DNA of 64,000 nucleotides from assembly GCA_947179485.1 (NCBI GenBank), contig OX359246.1, positions 44,929,632 to 44,993,631 on the forward strand, read 5' to 3'. A program made the position numbers and the translations under genes. Each line of letters begins with the position of its first letter. Positions within the stretch are counted from its first letter, which is position 1. The notes under the pieces are model-generated. The model ran no database searches. It was given only the letters and a program-made list of their open reading frames with translations, and had not been told where the DNA came from. Shown in pieces: positions 61,501 through 64,000 of the stretch. The stretch comes from Allacma fusca. Lineage: Eukaryota; Arthropoda; Collembola; Symphypleona; Sminthuridae.

Positions 61501-61919
61501 GCTCTCAATAATTTATTATTATTGATCTGAAGATCCATTGTTGAAATTTTATGAGAAAGGTCTTTAATAAAAACTTAACTAAATTGTTATTTACAAATAT
61601 AATTAGTTCACAAAGGGATAAGAACAGCAAAATACAAAATAATATGAAGCAATAATTTACTTCCCTTAATCAAAATAATGTAGGGGGAAAGATTCTGACA
61701 AATTTAGCCGGAAACCTACATACAACGGTTTCTCTCATTTTATAAACTCATGCAAAATTTCATTCAACAATAGTAAACAACACAGAGTGCTAAAGGGATG
61801 CACGCTCAAAGTTTTGCCTGATATATTATACACTGGATTTTTGCAAAACATTTTAAATAAAATTCTCTTTGATTTTTGTATAAACATAAATTTACATGAA
61901 ATAAGCGCCCATATTTGAT
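58590..61919. other. intergenic stretch, no gene seen
   Basis: 3.3 kb upstream of the BPHL-like gene and downstream of the second F-box gene. It contains one putative MITE (59566-60154) and a poly-G run near 60107-60119. Confidence 0.5.
59566..60154. mobile_element. putative TA-flanked MITE with long degenerate inverted repeats
   Basis: The left end CACTGGGTGCCACA and the complement of the right end (GTTGGGTGCTACA) are similar, and TA flanks both sides (59564-59565, 60155-60156). Further inside, GGGGTCAAATACATAAAG (59702 onward) is matched in inverted orientation by CTTTACGTATTTGACCCC (60013-60030). The ends do not align exactly, so it is old or rearranged. Confidence 0.45.
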
Positions 61920-63835
61920 TCAGTATTTGCAGTTCTGTTCTATGTACTCTCCATCCACGTCAACTAGTGACACGTAAGGTGTCAGATGGTCCAATTTGTA
62001 TCCTGGAAAAAATAATTAAACACAAATTAAACCATTTACCTTTAACGTAATTACATGTGCATGCCTACTAATAAAGGTTACACTCATTGTTTTCAAAATA
62101 CTTACTGCAACGATCACAACAGCTCTCCCTCACGATCTTCACCCTGAGCTGAGGCATTCGCGAGAAGGCCAATACACCAGTAACATGGGAAAGAAAAAAT
62201 CGACTTGGATGGAGAATCCCGGGAATTGAATCGTCCCAATTGATATCCCGAATTGGATGGATGAATTCCAAACTTAGATTTTTCAGCTCTGTCAAAGAAA
62301 GTGCATGAGGTTAGAACTGGAGTTAGACGTCTCAGTCTCTACAGACAAGATATTAAAACTAGTTATTTAGAATCCTTACTTGTTAACGACAATATTGAGG
62401 GTTCCGATGGGACAAAGTTAATGTTCCTCAAAGCCGCAGGGCTTTTCTTGATGTACATTCCAACTTGTTTTTTAGGCATCCCACAAAAAGCGGAGTCCTT
62501 GTTGTACCAGCCAGCCTTGATTTTGACGGATCTTAGGTTGATGGTCTCAAGCTGGGGCCAAGTCCACAACAATTCCAGAAGACTGTCCAATTGTGAGGCA
62601 ACTCCAAAAATAGTAAATTCCTTCACATTTGGGAACACTCTGGTTAAGTGTGTCATGGCTTCGAAGTCAAAGGAGTTAAATAACTCGTTACTCAGCTCCT
62701 GAACCAGCACAATCTCTTGGACGCTTGAGCAAGGGGAGAATTGGGAAGTGTTCCAAACATCCTCGGAGATGTCCCAAATGGTCGAGAAGCTATACCTCCT
62801 TGTAATGTGGACGGTTTTTAAGTTTGGGAGCCACCGACCCCAATCCAGCCTTTCAAGAGTAGGGAATCCAAAGTTTTGGTCCATTCGATTACAAAAAGTA
62901 AACTCCAGTCTCTCCACTTGGGTCATTGGCTGGGTAGGTGTTTGGAGGAGCATCAAGACCAGATCAAAATGATCCGTTCGGAGTTCTTCGAGGGAGGGGG
63001 CTACAGATTTTAGGAATATCTTGAAGGACTCTACCGCTTCGTGACTGGCATTACCATAAAAATACCTGTCGAGGTCACCCACTGTCAACATTGTAAGTTT
63101 TGGAGAGGCCGCTGCAAATCTGATGGAGTTGTTGATGCAATTGATTTTGTACTGCGACCTCATCCGCTCTGATGAGAACCAGCGGAAACAGTGGCGGAAG
63201 ATGAAATGATCCACTTTCGAGGCTTTGTTCTGTTCCAATAGAAAGTCCAGGTCATCATGGGAATAGAATCCAAGAAGTTTTTCCAGCTGGGGGGAAGCTT
63301 GGATCAACTCGTGCTTCACGGAACGCTTCACCGTCGCTTCGGAATAAATATTCAAAACTTTTAATTTTGCCAACCAAGCTGCCTCATCGATCCCGATCCA
63401 TTCCTCCAAAGAAATAATGTCATGGGGAAGGGCCGAGATCTTCAGCTCCTTCAAATTTTTCCCACATTCTTTCAGAATTAACATCAGGAGGCGTTGTGCC
63501 GAGCAATTGGATTCTTTTTCACAGTGGATCTCCAAATGTCTGTGTTTCATGCTGAGGAGAGCTGGGTACGTCAAGGCAACATCCAGTTCCTGGCAGCTGG
63601 GGTAAGAACAGTTCCTAGTTATTCGGATTGCCAGGCCGGTGTATGGAGCGTCCGGGGATTTCACGAGACTGTCATTCAAAAGCAGGAGTTCATTACAAGG
63701 GTCGGGGCCGTCGATGTACGCCAGACATCGCTTCCTTCGGAGTGCGGACCTCGCGCTGCAGCAAAATGTTTTATTGACGAGGGACAGGTTCAGCAATGTT
63801 CTCGTATCGAAGTGCCGGAAGATTTGAGTTAGAAT
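61920..63835 (-). CDS. second F-box protein, 5' end beyond the window
   Basis: Exons on the minus strand are 62380-63835, 62106-62288 and 61920-62002, giving 573 residues. The model is partial: 63835 is an acceptor (TATTATTTAG), not a start, and no upstream exon is recognised in the last 165 bases. The frame opens in the second half of an F-box (ILTQIFRHFDTRTLLNLSLV) and continues with irregular Leu-rich repeats (LKELKISALPHDI, LPNLKTVHITRRYS, FPNVKEFTIFG). It ends with LAFSRMPQLRVKIV, a Cys cluster (ESCCDRCR) and YIEQNCKY. All three splice positions match the first F-box gene (17537-19764), so the two are paralogues, here in opposite orientation about 42 kb apart. The presumed role is substrate recruitment to an SCF ubiquitin ligase; the target is unknown. 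Confidence 0.85.
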
Positions 63836-64000
63836 CTAAATAATAGACGAAAATTCATCCATAATTAAAAATAATTCCAAATCCTTCAATGGATGATACA
63901 CAAAAGGCTACACATATTAATTTTATGCACATCCGGTCCTACTGGAATTGATAGGTAATTGTTGAAAGTGAAGGTTTTACAAAGCATCAGACGAAATAAG

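Noticed and set aside
1..64000. tRNA or rRNA genes
   Set aside because: No T-loop/acceptor arrangement or conserved rRNA segment was recognised on reading; a dedicated scan could still find a divergent tRNA.

Overview
This is eukaryotic, almost certainly arthropod nuclear DNA. It is AT-rich (by eye), with short GT-AG introns, spliced orthologues of conserved animal genes (CDC73, isovaleryl-CoA dehydrogenase, SAMD8, BPHL, a paired-like homeobox gene) and lineage-variable arthropod families (divergent ionotropic receptor, UDP-glycosyltransferases, F-box proteins). A springtail (Collembola) or other basal hexapod is my best guess, but that is inference from gene content only.

Layout. 1-8600: one C2H2 zinc-finger gene (minus), possible unassigned exons near 1.6-2.1 kb, and a long gene-poor stretch with TTGACTAG word clusters. 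8.6-11.4 kb: complete nine-exon CDC73 (plus). 12.1-14.1 kb: complete three-exon paired-like homeobox gene (minus). 17.5-19.8 kb: five-exon F-box gene (plus). 18.4-39 kb: a tandem duplication. Unit 1 (about 18438-29420) runs F-box 3' end, UGT-1, ionotropic receptor. Unit 2 (about 29421-38950) holds a scrap of the F-box gene, intact UGT-2 and only the C-terminal end of the receptor. 40-42.4 kb: nine-exon isovaleryl-CoA dehydrogenase (plus). 45.6-49 kb: secreted PI-PLC X-domain protein (plus). 51.2-53.4 kb: SAMD8-type ceramide phosphoethanolamine synthase (minus). 54.1-54.4 kb: two candidate exons of a small unknown gene. 57-58.6 kb: BPHL-like serine hydrolase (minus). 61.9-63.8 kb: second F-box gene (minus), cut by the window end, sharing intron positions and C-terminal motif with the first.

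The most informative region is the tandem duplication. The two units act as paralogous empty and filled sites for several non-autonomous transposons: a nested hAT-like insertion with an 8-bp target duplication, a 175-bp hAT MITE with an 8-bp target duplication, and a 336-bp TA-flanked foldback element inside a UGT intron. Several elements carry clusters of their own short subterminal word (GCCTA, GCCTT, TTGCAATTG, CCGAAACCGG). Both UGT copies remain open, use the same rare GC splice donor and lack the usual Glu of the sugar-nucleotide signature. They differ by a tight cluster of amino-acid replacements.

Exon models were built by hand from splice signals and reading phase; every complete model closes in frame at a family-typical length. 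Homology statements come from recalled family motifs, not from a search.
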